A DNA stretch of 5,425 bases from Candidatus Sabulitectum sp. (GCA_023145935.1 JAGLDB010000143.1:1-5425), one strand, 5' to 3'. Counted from the first letter of the stretch, positions 1 to 5,425 are shown. Notes: generated from the sequence alone by a model not told the origin. Program-made: numbers and translations.

Positions 1-1598
1 GGTGCAAGACCCCAGGATGTGGCTTCGTCATCAGCAATGCCCAGATATGTGGTATAGGAAAAAGAAACATCATCAAGTACAGGTGTGCTTGAGGGATCTG
101 TGGTCTGCAGTATTACCCTGTACTGCAGAAAATCTGTTGAGTCTGCCAGTATGCCTGACAGACTGGTATTCGTAAATACGGTATCAGACCATGTTCCCAT
201 ATTTGCAGAATCGTTTGAACTCCTGAACTGAAAACCCAGTGATGTTACAGCGGGTTCATCACCGGTGGATGTGAAGTTTTCCCAGTGATCGACTGAATCC
301 ACATCAAGAACAGAGGATTCAAGAGTTCCCGCAGGAGAAAAGCCCGTCACATCCCACCAGGTGATCTCATCGGAGACACTTCCAGCAGCCCCCAACACAT
401 CAATGTGGCCATCTCCATCAACATCTGCAGCATAGACTGCCCATGCTCCATAATAGTCACCGTCAACTGTATGTTCTGTCCATAAGGTCCCTGTGCCGTC
501 GGCATTCTCCCACCAATTGATGTCATCTATATCGCAGGCAGCCCCAAGTACGTCAGTATCGCCATCTCCGTCCAGATCTGTGGCGTAGACTTGCCTTACT
601 CCGTCAAATTCATCATCCACTGTGTGCTCTGTCCATGAAGTACCAGTGCCATTGGTGTTCTCCCACCAGCAGATGTCATCAGCATTCAAAGCAACTCCAA
701 GCACATCAACATCACCGTCTCCGTCTACATCTGTGGCATACACTGAGCCTGCTCCAGGAAAGTTATCGTCTACCGTGTGCTCTGTCCAGACTATTCCCGG
801 AGCCGTATCGGAGTTCTCCCACCAGGTGATGTCATTATGACCTGCAGCAGCTCCAAGGACATCAACATCGCCGTCACCGTCTACGTCTGTTGCATAGACT
901 GAGTATGCTCCGCCAAAGGCACCGTCCACCAGATGCTCTGTCCAGGCGCTGCCTGTACCGTCAATATTCTCCCACCACTTGATGGCACCACCGGAACCCC
1001 AGGCAGCCCCAAGAACATCAACATCATCATCCCCGTCTACATCTATAGCAAATACTGAGCGTGCATAGCTAAAGTCAGTTTCTATCGTATGTTCAGTCCA
1101 GGAAGTACCTGTACTATCAGTATTTTCCCACCAGGTTATGTCATCTCCCCCAAAAGCAGCCCCAAGGACATCAACATCACCGTCCCCGTCTACATCAGTG
1201 GCATAGACTGAGCATGCTGCGTTAAAGTCACCGTCAACCAGATGCTCTATCCATGAGGTGCCTGTACCGTTGGTATTTTCCCACCAGATGATCTCATTGT
1301 CGTCGAAAGCTGCACCAAGAACATCAACGTCGCCGTCTCCGTCCACATCTGTGGCATATACTGAGTATGCTCCGTCAAAGTTACCATCAACAGTATGTTT
1401 CACTGGATAAGCAAGGATACCTGATATCAGACATAGTGAATTTCCAGAGTGGTTAACCAGGTCTGCAATATCATAATTATTGCCCCAGTCTGTTACAGGA
1501 CCCGGGATTCCACCACCGCCGGACCAATCTGTCTGGGTGGCTGTTTCAGCAAATGAGACAGCAGAAAGCAAAAGGAGTGGTAGTAGATATCTATCCAT
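1..1598 (-). CDS. Exported FG-GAP/VCBS-repeat protein, 3' end missing
   Basis: The reading frame is open from an ATG at 1598 to the left edge: 532 whole codons, then CC, which must encode proline. The start is set by AAGGAGGGG at 1603-1611, 6 nt from AGGAGG to the ATG. Residues 1-17 form a signal peptide (MDR, then a Leu-rich core) with a likely cut after SFA (residue 17). Residues 18-67 are a Gly/Trp-rich lead with TDWSGGGG and GPVTDWG. Residues 68-416 are seven repeats of 51-52 residues, each with a DVDGDGDVD-type calcium loop, VLGAA and WWEN. Residues 417-533 look like beta-sandwich sequence (GTLESSVLD, VSFSYTTY). FG-GAP/VCBS repeats usually build beta-propellers on cell-surface or secreted proteins. 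The end of the frame, ATSWGLAP, could lead into a C-terminal sorting domain, but that lies outside the window. Surface adhesion or binding is inference; the ligand is unknown. Confidence 0.88.
   Translation of the reverse strand, partial: MDRYLLPLLLLSAVSFAETATQTDWSGGGGIPGPVTDWGNNYDIADLVNHSGNSLCLISGILAYPVKHTVDGNFDGAYSVYATDVDGDGDVDVLGAAFDDNEIIWWENTNGTGTSWIEHLVDGDFNAACSVYATDVDGDGDVDVLGAAFGGDDITWWENTDSTGTSWTEHTIETDFSYARSVFAIDVDGDDDVDVLGAAWGSGGAIKWWENIDGTGSAWTEHLVDGAFGGAYSVYATDVDGDGDVDVLGAAAGHNDITWWENSDTAPGIVWTEHTVDDNFPGAGSVYATDVDGDGDVDVLGVALNADDICWWENTNGTGTSWTEHTVDDEFDGVRQVYATDLDGDGDTDVLGAACDIDDINWWENADGTGTLWTEHTVDGDYYGAWAVYAADVDGDGHIDVLGAAGSVSDEITWWDVTGFSPAGTLESSVLDVDSVDHWENFTSTGDEPAVTSLGFQFRSSNDSANMGTWSDTVFTNTSLSGILADSTDFLQYRVILQTTDPSSTPVLDDVSFSYTTYLGIADDEATSWGLA
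351..1400 (-). repeat. Seven tandem VCBS/FG-GAP units, about 153-156 bp each
   Basis: The units cover residues 68-118, 119-169, 170-221, 222-273, 274-324, 325-375 and 376-416 of the exported protein. The shared pattern is H-x-V-D-x-x-F, then SVYATDVDGDGDVDVLGAA, a variable 4-6 residues, D-I-x-WWEN, and GTG-x-x-W-T-E. The calcium loop is least standard in unit 3 (DVDGDDDVD) and unit 7 (DVDGDGHID); unit 6 has DLDGDGDTD. Unit 7 ends early at WWD and passes into a different domain. The extra residues in units 3 and 4 fall in loops. Seven units is the usual number of blades for an FG-GAP propeller, so this array may be one complete propeller; that is inference. Confidence 0.9.
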
Positions 1599-1635
1599 GA
1601 TGCCCCTCCTTACATTCAAAACAATTGCTCTTCTG

Positions 1636-1666
1636 ATAATTTTCAAACAAAATATATCAAAGTCAA
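1636..1666 (-). promoter_or_regulatory. Possible promoter of the VCBS-repeat gene
   Basis: On the minus strand TTGACT (1661-1666) is followed by an AT-rich spacer and AATTAT (1636-1641), about 19 nt apart. The -35 match is good, but the -10 is weak and the spacing long. The TTGACT overlaps the foot of the preceding hairpin. A promoter here makes sense because the repeat gene follows a terminator-like hairpin and has a different type of product from its upstream neighbours. This is a weak call. Confidence 0.25.
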
Positions 1667-1692
1667 GCTCCTGCCGATTACCGACAGAGCTT
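1665..1692 (-). terminator. Terminator-like hairpin after the STAS-like gene
   Basis: It begins directly after the TAG stop at 1693-1695. On the minus strand AAGCTCTGTCG pairs with CGGCAGGAGCTT: six perfect outer pairs, a one-base bulge, then five inner pairs including one T-G wobble, with a loop of about 5 nt. What follows is T-rich but interrupted (GACTTTGATATATTTTG), not a clean U-tract. It could therefore be a weak intrinsic terminator or a 3' mRNA-stabilising hairpin. Confidence 0.5.
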
Positions 1693-2067
1693 CTACCTGG
1701 CCTCAAGAAGCCACTGTCTGGCTTCCTCCACGGTGGCGAATTCTCCTGTGGACTTTCCCCTGTTCGCTTCAACAGTTGAAGTAAACTTCACGTCATTTCT
1801 TGTTTCTGAATCAGCAGGTAATACATGTGCCAGCCAGAAATGTGGAGAGCGTTCCGCGAAGATCTTCCCGAATGTAAAACACTCAAATGTAGAGAACGCC
1901 TGGGAATTCATCTCACGGAGATCAACAAGAATGCTTGAACAGGAGTGCTCCCGGCATAGCTTGAACACTTCATTCATTGCAGCGAAGTGATCTTTTTCCG
2001 TGGCCCTGCTTAAAATGGTCACTTGGACAATAGCATCTTCTTCACTAAACACAACAGAGTATTCCAT
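1693..2067 (-). CDS. Small STAS/SpoIIAA-like domain protein
   Basis: A 124-residue soluble protein with no signal peptide or membrane segment. The pattern is a beta-rich start (MEYSVVFSEEDAIVQVTI), a helix (residues 25-41), a buried strand SSILVDLREM (44-53), a helix around 60-73, a strand FWLAHVLP (77-84), and the end FTSTVEANRG...FATVEEARQWLLEAR (95-124). This alternating alpha/beta order, with a central ILVDLR strand and a final EEA-x-x-WL helix, fits stand-alone STAS-like proteins of the SpoIIAA type. Such proteins bind partners or small ligands, but the role here is unknown. The usual phosphorylated Ser/Thr context (DSSG-like) is not evident; NSQAFST (54-60) sits in about the right place. 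The gene follows the ferritin-like gene after 75 nt, so they may be co-transcribed. Family call moderate; function not assigned. Confidence 0.75.
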   Translation of the reverse strand: MEYSVVFSEEDAIVQVTILSRATEKDHFAAMNEVFKLCREHSCSSILVDLREMNSQAFSTFECFTFGKIFAERSPHFWLAHVLPADSETRNDVKFTSTVEANRGKSTGEFATVEEARQWLLEAR

Positions 2068-2071
2068 TACA

Positions 2072-2080
2072 CCCCTCCTT
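2072..2080 (-). promoter_or_regulatory. Ribosome binding site fixing the STAS-like start at 2067
   Basis: AAGGAGGGG lies with AGGAGG 6 nt before the ATG at 2067. A longer frame from GTG at 2085 would translate the ribosome binding site itself (GRRGV), so the ATG is preferred. The same AAGGAGGGG-to-ATG spacing is used by the VCBS-repeat gene at 1603-1611. Confidence 0.8.
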
Positions 2081-2142
2081 CCCACTCAGGCTCTGCCTTC
2101 CTCCCTGCTATGCAGCTGGTTCAATCTCTCTTTGCCTGTGTA

Positions 2143-2595
2143 TCAGTTCTCCTTCAGCAGGTCGTCAAAAGCAATCTCAAAGCGAAGTTTGTGCTTTGCC
2201 TCTTCCTGGGCAAGTGCTTTGAATATGTTCCTGGCATCTTCAGTTTCAACCATCTCGCTGAGTTTTGTGTAAAGCTTGAAAGCTGCCTTCTCCTTTTTCA
2301 TGGCTACAACAAGAGCATCCTCGTAGCTTTCAACCTGGTCAGGATTCACATCAACTGTGTAATCGGCAATTTTCAGATCAAGAACTTTTTCGTTGTTCGG
2401 CTGGAATTTCTTACCCTCTTTAACAGCAATGAGTTTTGCCTTGTGGCCTCTTTCCTCGTTTGCGAAAAGAAGAAAATCCCTCTTCATTGCCTTGTGCACA
2501 GCCCTCTCAGCAAGCTCTGTGTAAAACTTAACTGCGCCCTCTTCTTCACCTATTGCAAAATCAAGTATCTCGTCTGATGACATCCAGTTTTTCAT
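2143..2595 (-). CDS. Ferritin-like di-iron protein, rubrerythrin-related, no rubredoxin domain
   Basis: A 150-residue cytoplasmic four-helix-bundle protein. Two half-repeats each supply a Glu and an ExxH: E18 (in EEEGAVKFY), E48 and H51 (NEERGH), then E102 (KKEKAAFKLY) and E132 and H135 (QEEAKH). This is the classic six-ligand di-iron set of the ferritin-like superfamily. The usual C-terminal rubredoxin (two CxxC pairs) of rubrerythrin is absent; the protein has no cysteine at all. The additional Glu that rubrerythrin carries three residues after its third-helix ligand is A105 here. Relatives act in peroxide reduction or iron handling in anaerobes; which one applies here cannot be told, and without rubredoxin an outside electron donor would be needed for peroxidase action. 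The start ATG at 2595 has AAGGAG at 2601-2606, 5 nt away. It lies 67 nt after brnA and 75 nt before the STAS-like gene. Confidence 0.88.
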   Translation of the reverse strand: MKNWMSSDEILDFAIGEEEGAVKFYTELAERAVHKAMKRDFLLFANEERGHKAKLIAVKEGKKFQPNNEKVLDLKIADYTVDVNPDQVESYEDALVVAMKKEKAAFKLYTKLSEMVETEDARNIFKALAQEEAKHKLRFEIAFDDLLKEN

Positions 2596-2662
2596 GTTTT
2601 CTCCTTATCTGGTCGGATCGAGATTTGTATGAATCTGTTTTCTCTACTTACAGGTCTTTCAA

Positions 2663-2893
2663 TCAGGCTTGAACCATCTGGTCAAGCCGCTCTGCAATCC
2701 AAACTTTAATCACAGACTGCCTTGGAACACCAATACGCTCAGCTTCCTGGTCAAGAGCTTGAATCATCCAGACGGGGAAATCAACATTCACCCGTTTCTG
2801 CTTTTTTCCAGGCCGTTTGGCCTTGGAATAGTCCAGGTGTTCGGTGATGTCATTACCACTGTCAAACTTTTTATCAAACTCATCAGCCTTCAT
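2663..2893 (-). CDS. brnA: BrnA-type ribbon-helix-helix antitoxin
   Basis: A 76-residue antitoxin for the BrnT toxin encoded just before it. The N-terminal half is acidic and probably wraps the toxin (DEFDKKFDSGNDITEHLDYS, 4-23). A basic linker KAKRPGKKQKR follows, then a CopG/ribbon-helix-helix domain (about 33-72): strand RVNVDFPVW, helix MIQALDQEAERIG, turn VPRQ, helix SVIKVWIAERLDQ. In the family this domain dimerises and binds the module's own promoter. The start at 2893 is chosen because it has an excellent ribosome binding site and overlaps the brnT stop. The frame stays open upstream to about 3136, but that longer version would be brnT read in the wrong frame. The family pairing is clear. 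Confidence 0.92.
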   Translation of the reverse strand: MKADEFDKKFDSGNDITEHLDYSKAKRPGKKQKRVNVDFPVWMIQALDQEAERIGVPRQSVIKVWIAERLDQMVQA

Positions 2894-3143
2894 AAGCTCT
2901 AACCTCCTTTCTTCGTGCATGGCGCACAGATATGATCCTGATTCTATCAACTCGAATGGTAAATACAGCAGACCAGCTGATTTCAGCGATTCGCCCTGTA
3001 AGAACAAAACGCTTCTCATCCTCAGTTCTGGCGGGAACCTCCAGCCTGTTCGGATCTTCCCACAGAAGCTGAGCCTCTTCAAAATCAATGCCATGCTTCC
3101 GTTTGTTTGCATGACTTTTCCTTCTGTCATACTCAAATTTCAT
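2883..3143 (-). CDS. brnT: BrnT-type ribonuclease toxin
   Basis: An 86-residue toxin of the BrnT family, which has a RelE-like fold and blocks growth by cutting RNA until bound by BrnA. Family landmarks: FEYDRRKSHANKRKHGIDF (3-21, with the conserved N-x-x-KHG-I-x-F), EEA-x-x-LW-x-D (22-30), R45 in the middle strand, and RIRIISVRHARRKEVRAYE (67-85) at the end. The length is normal for the family and no frame damage is seen, so the module looks intact. The gene overlaps brnA by 11 bp. No Shine-Dalgarno sequence precedes the ATG at 3143 (only AACTATATT), and a promoter lies so close that the mRNA may be leaderless. It sits 69 nt after the activase gene. Confidence 0.92.
   Translation of the reverse strand: MKFEYDRRKSHANKRKHGIDFEEAQLLWEDPNRLEVPARTEDEKRFVLTGRIAEISWSAVFTIRVDRIRIISVRHARRKEVRAYEG
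2903..2910 (-). promoter_or_regulatory. Strong ribosome binding site of brnA inside brnT
   Basis: AAAGGAGG lies within the last codons of brnT, with 9 nt to the brnA ATG at 2893. It is much stronger than anything before brnT, so antitoxin translation should exceed toxin translation from the shared mRNA, as expected for such modules. Confidence 0.8.
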
Positions 3144-3145
3144 AA

Positions 3146-3158
3146 TATAGTTACTATA
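3146..3158. promoter_or_regulatory. Perfect 13-bp palindrome, probable BrnA operator
   Basis: TATAGTAACTATA is a perfect inverted repeat of 6-bp arms around one central base. It contains the -10 element of the brnTA promoter and ends 2 bp before the brnT ATG. BrnA-type ribbon-helix-helix proteins repress their own operon, so this is the obvious candidate site. Binding is inferred, not shown. Confidence 0.6.
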
Positions 3159-3180
3159 CAGTGTTGGTATAATTAGTCAA
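3153..3180 (-). promoter_or_regulatory. Promoter of the brnT-brnA operon
   Basis: A sigma-70-type pair on the minus strand: TTGACT (3175-3180), a 16-bp spacer, then TATAGT (3153-3158). Only 9 nt separate the -10 from the brnT ATG, so a start point about 7 nt downstream of the -10 would give a leader of 0-3 nt. Confidence 0.65.
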
Positions 3181-3212
3181 CCTCTTATTTGCTTCCCAGG
3201 AGCTTGTACTGA

Positions 3213-4175
3213 TCAGGACGAAGATTCAACCTGACTGAAATTGAACTCAACTGGAATTCCATATGCCTGGAATGCAGCGATGATCTGCCTGCTCCTCTCT
3301 GCATCCGGAGCAGCCATGTCGTTCGAATTATATTTCTGGCCAAGCTTCTGGTGTTTATGCTTCGCAATGCCGTGGTACTGTAGTAACTCAACTCTTATTT
3401 TGCCTGCCAAAGTGTTTATGAACCGGGCGGTTTCATCAATATTCCGCTGGTCATCATTGATGCCCTTGATCAAAGGAATCCTGATACGGATGTTTGCCCC
3501 GGACTGGGATAAGACTTTCAGGTTGTGAAGGATCAGTGAATTATCCACTCCTGTGTATTGTCTGTGTTTTGAAGCATCCATCATTTTGATGTCATACAAG
3601 AACAGATCAACTCTTTTGGCAACATCCAGAAGGATCTCGGTTTTCGCGAACCCGGTGGTGTCTAAAGTGCGATGAATTCCTTTTTCTCCACAAGCGTCCA
3701 GCAGCATGCTCAGAAATTGCGGAAACAAAAGAGGCTCACCACCTGAAAACGTGACACCACCACCGGATTGATCAAAGAAGATGATTTCCTTTTCAAGGAT
3801 TGCCATGATATTTTCTACAGTCTCAGAGCGGCCTGACAGTTCCGTTGCTTTAGTGGGGCAATTATCTGCACATATTCCGCACACGATACAGATTGCTTTG
3901 TCGGTCACAATGCCTTGGGGGGTTAACCTGCAAGCTTCCCAGGGGCACAAATTAACACATTGCTTGCAGCCAATACATTTCGCCGCCGAGTGCATTTTTT
4001 GAACCTCAGGTGACTGGCCTTCCGGGTTGTGGCACCAAACGCAGTGAAGCGGACAGCCTTTCAGGAAGATAGTAGTTCGGATACCCGGGCCATCATTGAT
4101 AGCGTAGCGTTTAATATCAAAGACAATGCCGGAGCACCTCTGTGACTCACCCGCCACAATATTTGTCTTTGCCAT
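3213..4175 (-). CDS. Glycyl radical enzyme activase (radical SAM), HypE/PflA-like
   Basis: A 320-residue activase that uses S-adenosylmethionine and a [4Fe-4S] cluster to make the glycyl radical on its partner enzyme. The radical SAM motif CxxxCxxC is C41, C45, C48 (GCPLHCVWCHNPEG). Two ferredoxin-type CxxCxxCxxxC sets follow at C67-C70-C73-C77 and C96-C99-C102-C106. This insert marks activases of dehydratase/lyase-type glycyl radical enzymes; classical short PflA lacks it. SAM-binding GGEP is in GGGVTFSGGEP (138-148), and GIRTTIFLKG (31-40) is also typical. The start lies 5 nt after the stop of the glycyl radical enzyme. The ribosome binding site is weak (AGGA about 13 nt upstream, or AGAG closer), which suggests translational coupling. 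The partner makes a HypE role the best guess; the substrate family cannot be read from the activase alone. Confidence 0.93.
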   Translation of the reverse strand: MAKTNIVAGESQRCSGIVFDIKRYAINDGPGIRTTIFLKGCPLHCVWCHNPEGQSPEVQKMHSAAKCIGCKQCVNLCPWEACRLTPQGIVTDKAICIVCGICADNCPTKATELSGRSETVENIMAILEKEIIFFDQSGGGVTFSGGEPLLFPQFLSMLLDACGEKGIHRTLDTTGFAKTEILLDVAKRVDLFLYDIKMMDASKHRQYTGVDNSLILHNLKVLSQSGANIRIRIPLIKGINDDQRNIDETARFINTLAGKIRVELLQYHGIAKHKHQKLGQKYNSNDMAAPDAERSRQIIAAFQAYGIPVEFNFSQVESSS

Positions 4176-4180
4176 ACGCT

Positions 4181-5425
4181 CTAGAAATCCTGATTTTCTG
4201 TGCGAGAAATGATTTCCTCCTGAAGATCCTTATTCATATCATTAAAGTAGTCGCTGTATCCGGCCATCCTCACCATCAGATCTTTATAATCCTCCGGAGT
4301 CTTCTGGGCCGCGCGAAGTGTGGCGGTGTCCACAACATTGAACTGGATGTGATGCCCGCCAAGAGCAAAATAGCTTCTAATCAAGCTTGCCAGCTTGGTG
4401 ATATCTTCATCCTTCTGAAGAAGGCCAGGCAAGAAGCGCTGGTTTAGAAGAGTCCCTCCTGATTTTGCCTGATCGAGTTTGGAAAGAGATTTGACAACCG
4501 ATGATGGGCCATGAGTATCACAGCCCTGTGAGGGTGACGTGCCATCAGAAATCGGTTTCTCAGCCAAACGCCCGTTGGGGGTTGCCCCCAGGACTTTGCC
4601 GAAATAGATGTGACAGGTAGTGGAAAGCATGTTCAGATGATATTGACCGCCTTCTTTGATATTCGGTTTGCCATCGATCGAGGCAAATAGATCATCAAAC
4701 ACTCTTGTGGCGATTCCGTCAGCAAAATCATCATCATTGCCGAAAAACGGAGTTCTATTGATGATGGTCTGACGCAAGACTTCGTCGTCATCAAAGTTCC
4801 TGGAAACCGCTTTTAGGATTCTCTCCATACTAAATGTCTTGTGTTCAAAAACGTGTTTCTTAAGGGTCGCCAGGCTATCAGTCACCGTCCCGAGGCCGCA
4901 ACATTGAATGTAGTTCGTATTGTACCGCGGTCCACCGTTATAGTAATCCTTACCCTTTGCAATACAGTCCTCGATGACAACGGAAAGGAAAGGGGCAGGA
5001 GCATACTTTGCGAACATCCTGTCGATATAGTTGCTGACGCGTATTTTGTGATCAATCACAAAATGCAGTTGCTTCTGAAACGCAGAGTACAACTCTTCAA
5101 AATCACTAAATTTGCATGGATCACCGGTTGCAATGCCCACTATCTTTCCTGTAACCGGATCTACTCCATTATTTAAAGTGACCTCCAAAATCTTGGGAAC
5201 ATTGAGATAACCTGTTAACAGGTAAGCTTCCTTACCGAAAGCTCCTGTCTCAATACAGCCGCTGCAACCGCCTTCGCGCGCATCCTCAATGGATTTACCG
5301 GATCGCAACATCTCCAAAATATAGACATCCGCATTGAATACAGAAGGATAGCCGTACCCCTGCCGGATCACACGGCAAGCGGTGTTCAGGAATCGATCAG
5401 GAGTTTTGCTGCTTATGTGAACAGA
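4181..5425 (-). CDS. hypD: Glycyl radical enzyme, probable trans-4-hydroxy-L-proline dehydratase, 5' end missing
   Basis: The last 414 residues of a glycyl radical enzyme; the frame runs off the right edge, and the GTG at 5371 is internal. The thiyl-radical cysteine is in GCSGCIE (Cys codon 5255-5257, Glu 5249-5251), the GC-x-E form of dehydratases/eliminases, not the Cys-Cys of pyruvate formate-lyase. The radical glycine is in VRMAGYSDYF (codon 4259-4261), with the usual EEIISRTE end. Other family blocks are PRYNTNYIQ, PFFGNDDDFAD, ATPNGRLA and GGHHIQFNVVD. The stretch GKEAYLLTGYLNVPKILE after the Cys matches my recollection of HypD; the Tyr 16 residues after the Cys (5207-5209) corresponds to HypD Tyr450 if Cys is 434. 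HypD dehydrates hydroxyproline to pyrroline-5-carboxylate. Roughly 375 residues, with part of the substrate site, are missing. Family certain; substrate likely. Confidence 0.85.
   Translation of the reverse strand, partial: SVHISSKTPDRFLNTACRVIRQGYGYPSVFNADVYILEMLRSGKSIEDAREGGCSGCIETGAFGKEAYLLTGYLNVPKILEVTLNNGVDPVTGKIVGIATGDPCKFSDFEELYSAFQKQLHFVIDHKIRVSNYIDRMFAKYAPAPFLSVVIEDCIAKGKDYYNGGPRYNTNYIQCCGLGTVTDSLATLKKHVFEHKTFSMERILKAVSRNFDDDEVLRQTIINRTPFFGNDDDFADGIATRVFDDLFASIDGKPNIKEGGQYHLNMLSTTCHIYFGKVLGATPNGRLAEKPISDGTSPSQGCDTHGPSSVVKSLSKLDQAKSGGTLLNQRFLPGLLQKDEDITKLASLIRSYFALGGHHIQFNVVDTATLRAAQKTPEDYKDLMVRMAGYSDYFNDMNKDLQEEIISRTENQDF

Noticed and set aside
622..840. Plus-strand frames within the repeat region
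   Set aside because: They are shadows of the VCBS repeats with low-complexity Ser/Thr/His content and no ribosome binding site.
351..1400. Regular ~155-bp periodicity considered as CRISPR or satellite DNA
   Set aside because: The period is a whole number of codons, the frame is continuous and the units encode calcium-loop repeats, so it is a coding array.
2068..2085. GTG start six codons before the STAS-like ATG
   Set aside because: It would translate the ribosome binding site itself; the ATG at 2067 has ideal spacing.
2023..2577. Plus-strand frame of 184 residues
   Set aside because: It is the antisense of the ferritin-like gene, with Phe/Leu/Cys-rich content and no family resemblance.
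2621..2636. Inverted repeat AGATT-N6-AATCT upstream of the ferritin-like gene
   Set aside because: Five-base arms are expected by chance in AT-rich spacers, and no convincing promoter sits next to it.
2663..3136. A 157-residue open frame that would fuse extra sequence to the N-terminus of BrnA
   Set aside because: The upstream part is brnT read in a shifted frame; it has no good start, while the 2893 ATG has a strong ribosome binding site and gives a normal-length antitoxin.
3191..3203. Possible hairpin GCTTCCCAGGAGC after the activase gene
   Set aside because: The stem has a mismatch after three pairs and no T-tract follows, so it is not a credible terminator.
4181..5371. Treating GTG at 5371 as the start of the glycyl radical enzyme
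   Set aside because: The frame stays open to the window edge with family-like sequence (HISSKTPDRFLNTACR), so the gene is truncated by the window, not short.

Overview
All recognisable genes lie on the minus strand, so the window is read from right to left. It suggests an anaerobic bacterium with strong AAGGAGG-type ribosome binding sites. The evidence is an oxygen-sensitive glycyl radical enzyme with its activase, a small ferritin-like di-iron protein, and a large exported FG-GAP/VCBS-repeat protein of a kind common in Bacteroidota/FCB-type and candidate-phylum anaerobes. The sequence does not fix the phylum; a Fermentibacteria- or Cloacimonadota-like lineage is only a guess from the style of the repeat protein.

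Layout, in the direction of transcription. (1) 5425-4181: the C-terminal half of a glycyl radical enzyme, most like trans-4-hydroxy-L-proline dehydratase (HypD); its start is off the right edge. (2) 4175-3213: its radical SAM activase, with two extra ferredoxin-type clusters. It starts 5 nt after the previous stop, so the two form one operon. (3) 3180-2663: a complete BrnT/BrnA toxin-antitoxin module with its own promoter. A perfect 13-bp palindrome overlaps the -10 element, the toxin has no ribosome binding site, and the antitoxin, which overlaps the toxin end by 11 bp, has a strong one. (4) 2595-2143: a ferritin-like di-iron protein without a rubredoxin domain. (5) 2067-1693: a STAS/SpoIIAA-like small protein, followed at once by a hairpin. 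(6) 1598 to beyond position 1: a signal peptide followed by seven ~51-residue calcium-loop repeats and the start of a beta-rich C-terminal region; its end is off the left edge.

Functionally, genes 1 and 2 form a catalytic pair: the activase installs the glycyl radical on the dehydratase. If the HypD assignment holds, the pair lets the cell convert hydroxyproline to pyrroline-5-carboxylate, linking it to collagen- or plant-wall-derived peptides. The toxin-antitoxin unit is self-contained and separates this operon from two small genes possibly tied to stress or redox. The repeat protein appears to be an independent surface or secreted protein. No transposase, tRNA, rRNA, CRISPR array or phage gene was found. 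I see no clearly new multi-gene system; the most informative details are the regulatory architecture of the toxin-antitoxin module and the active-site pattern of the glycyl radical enzyme.
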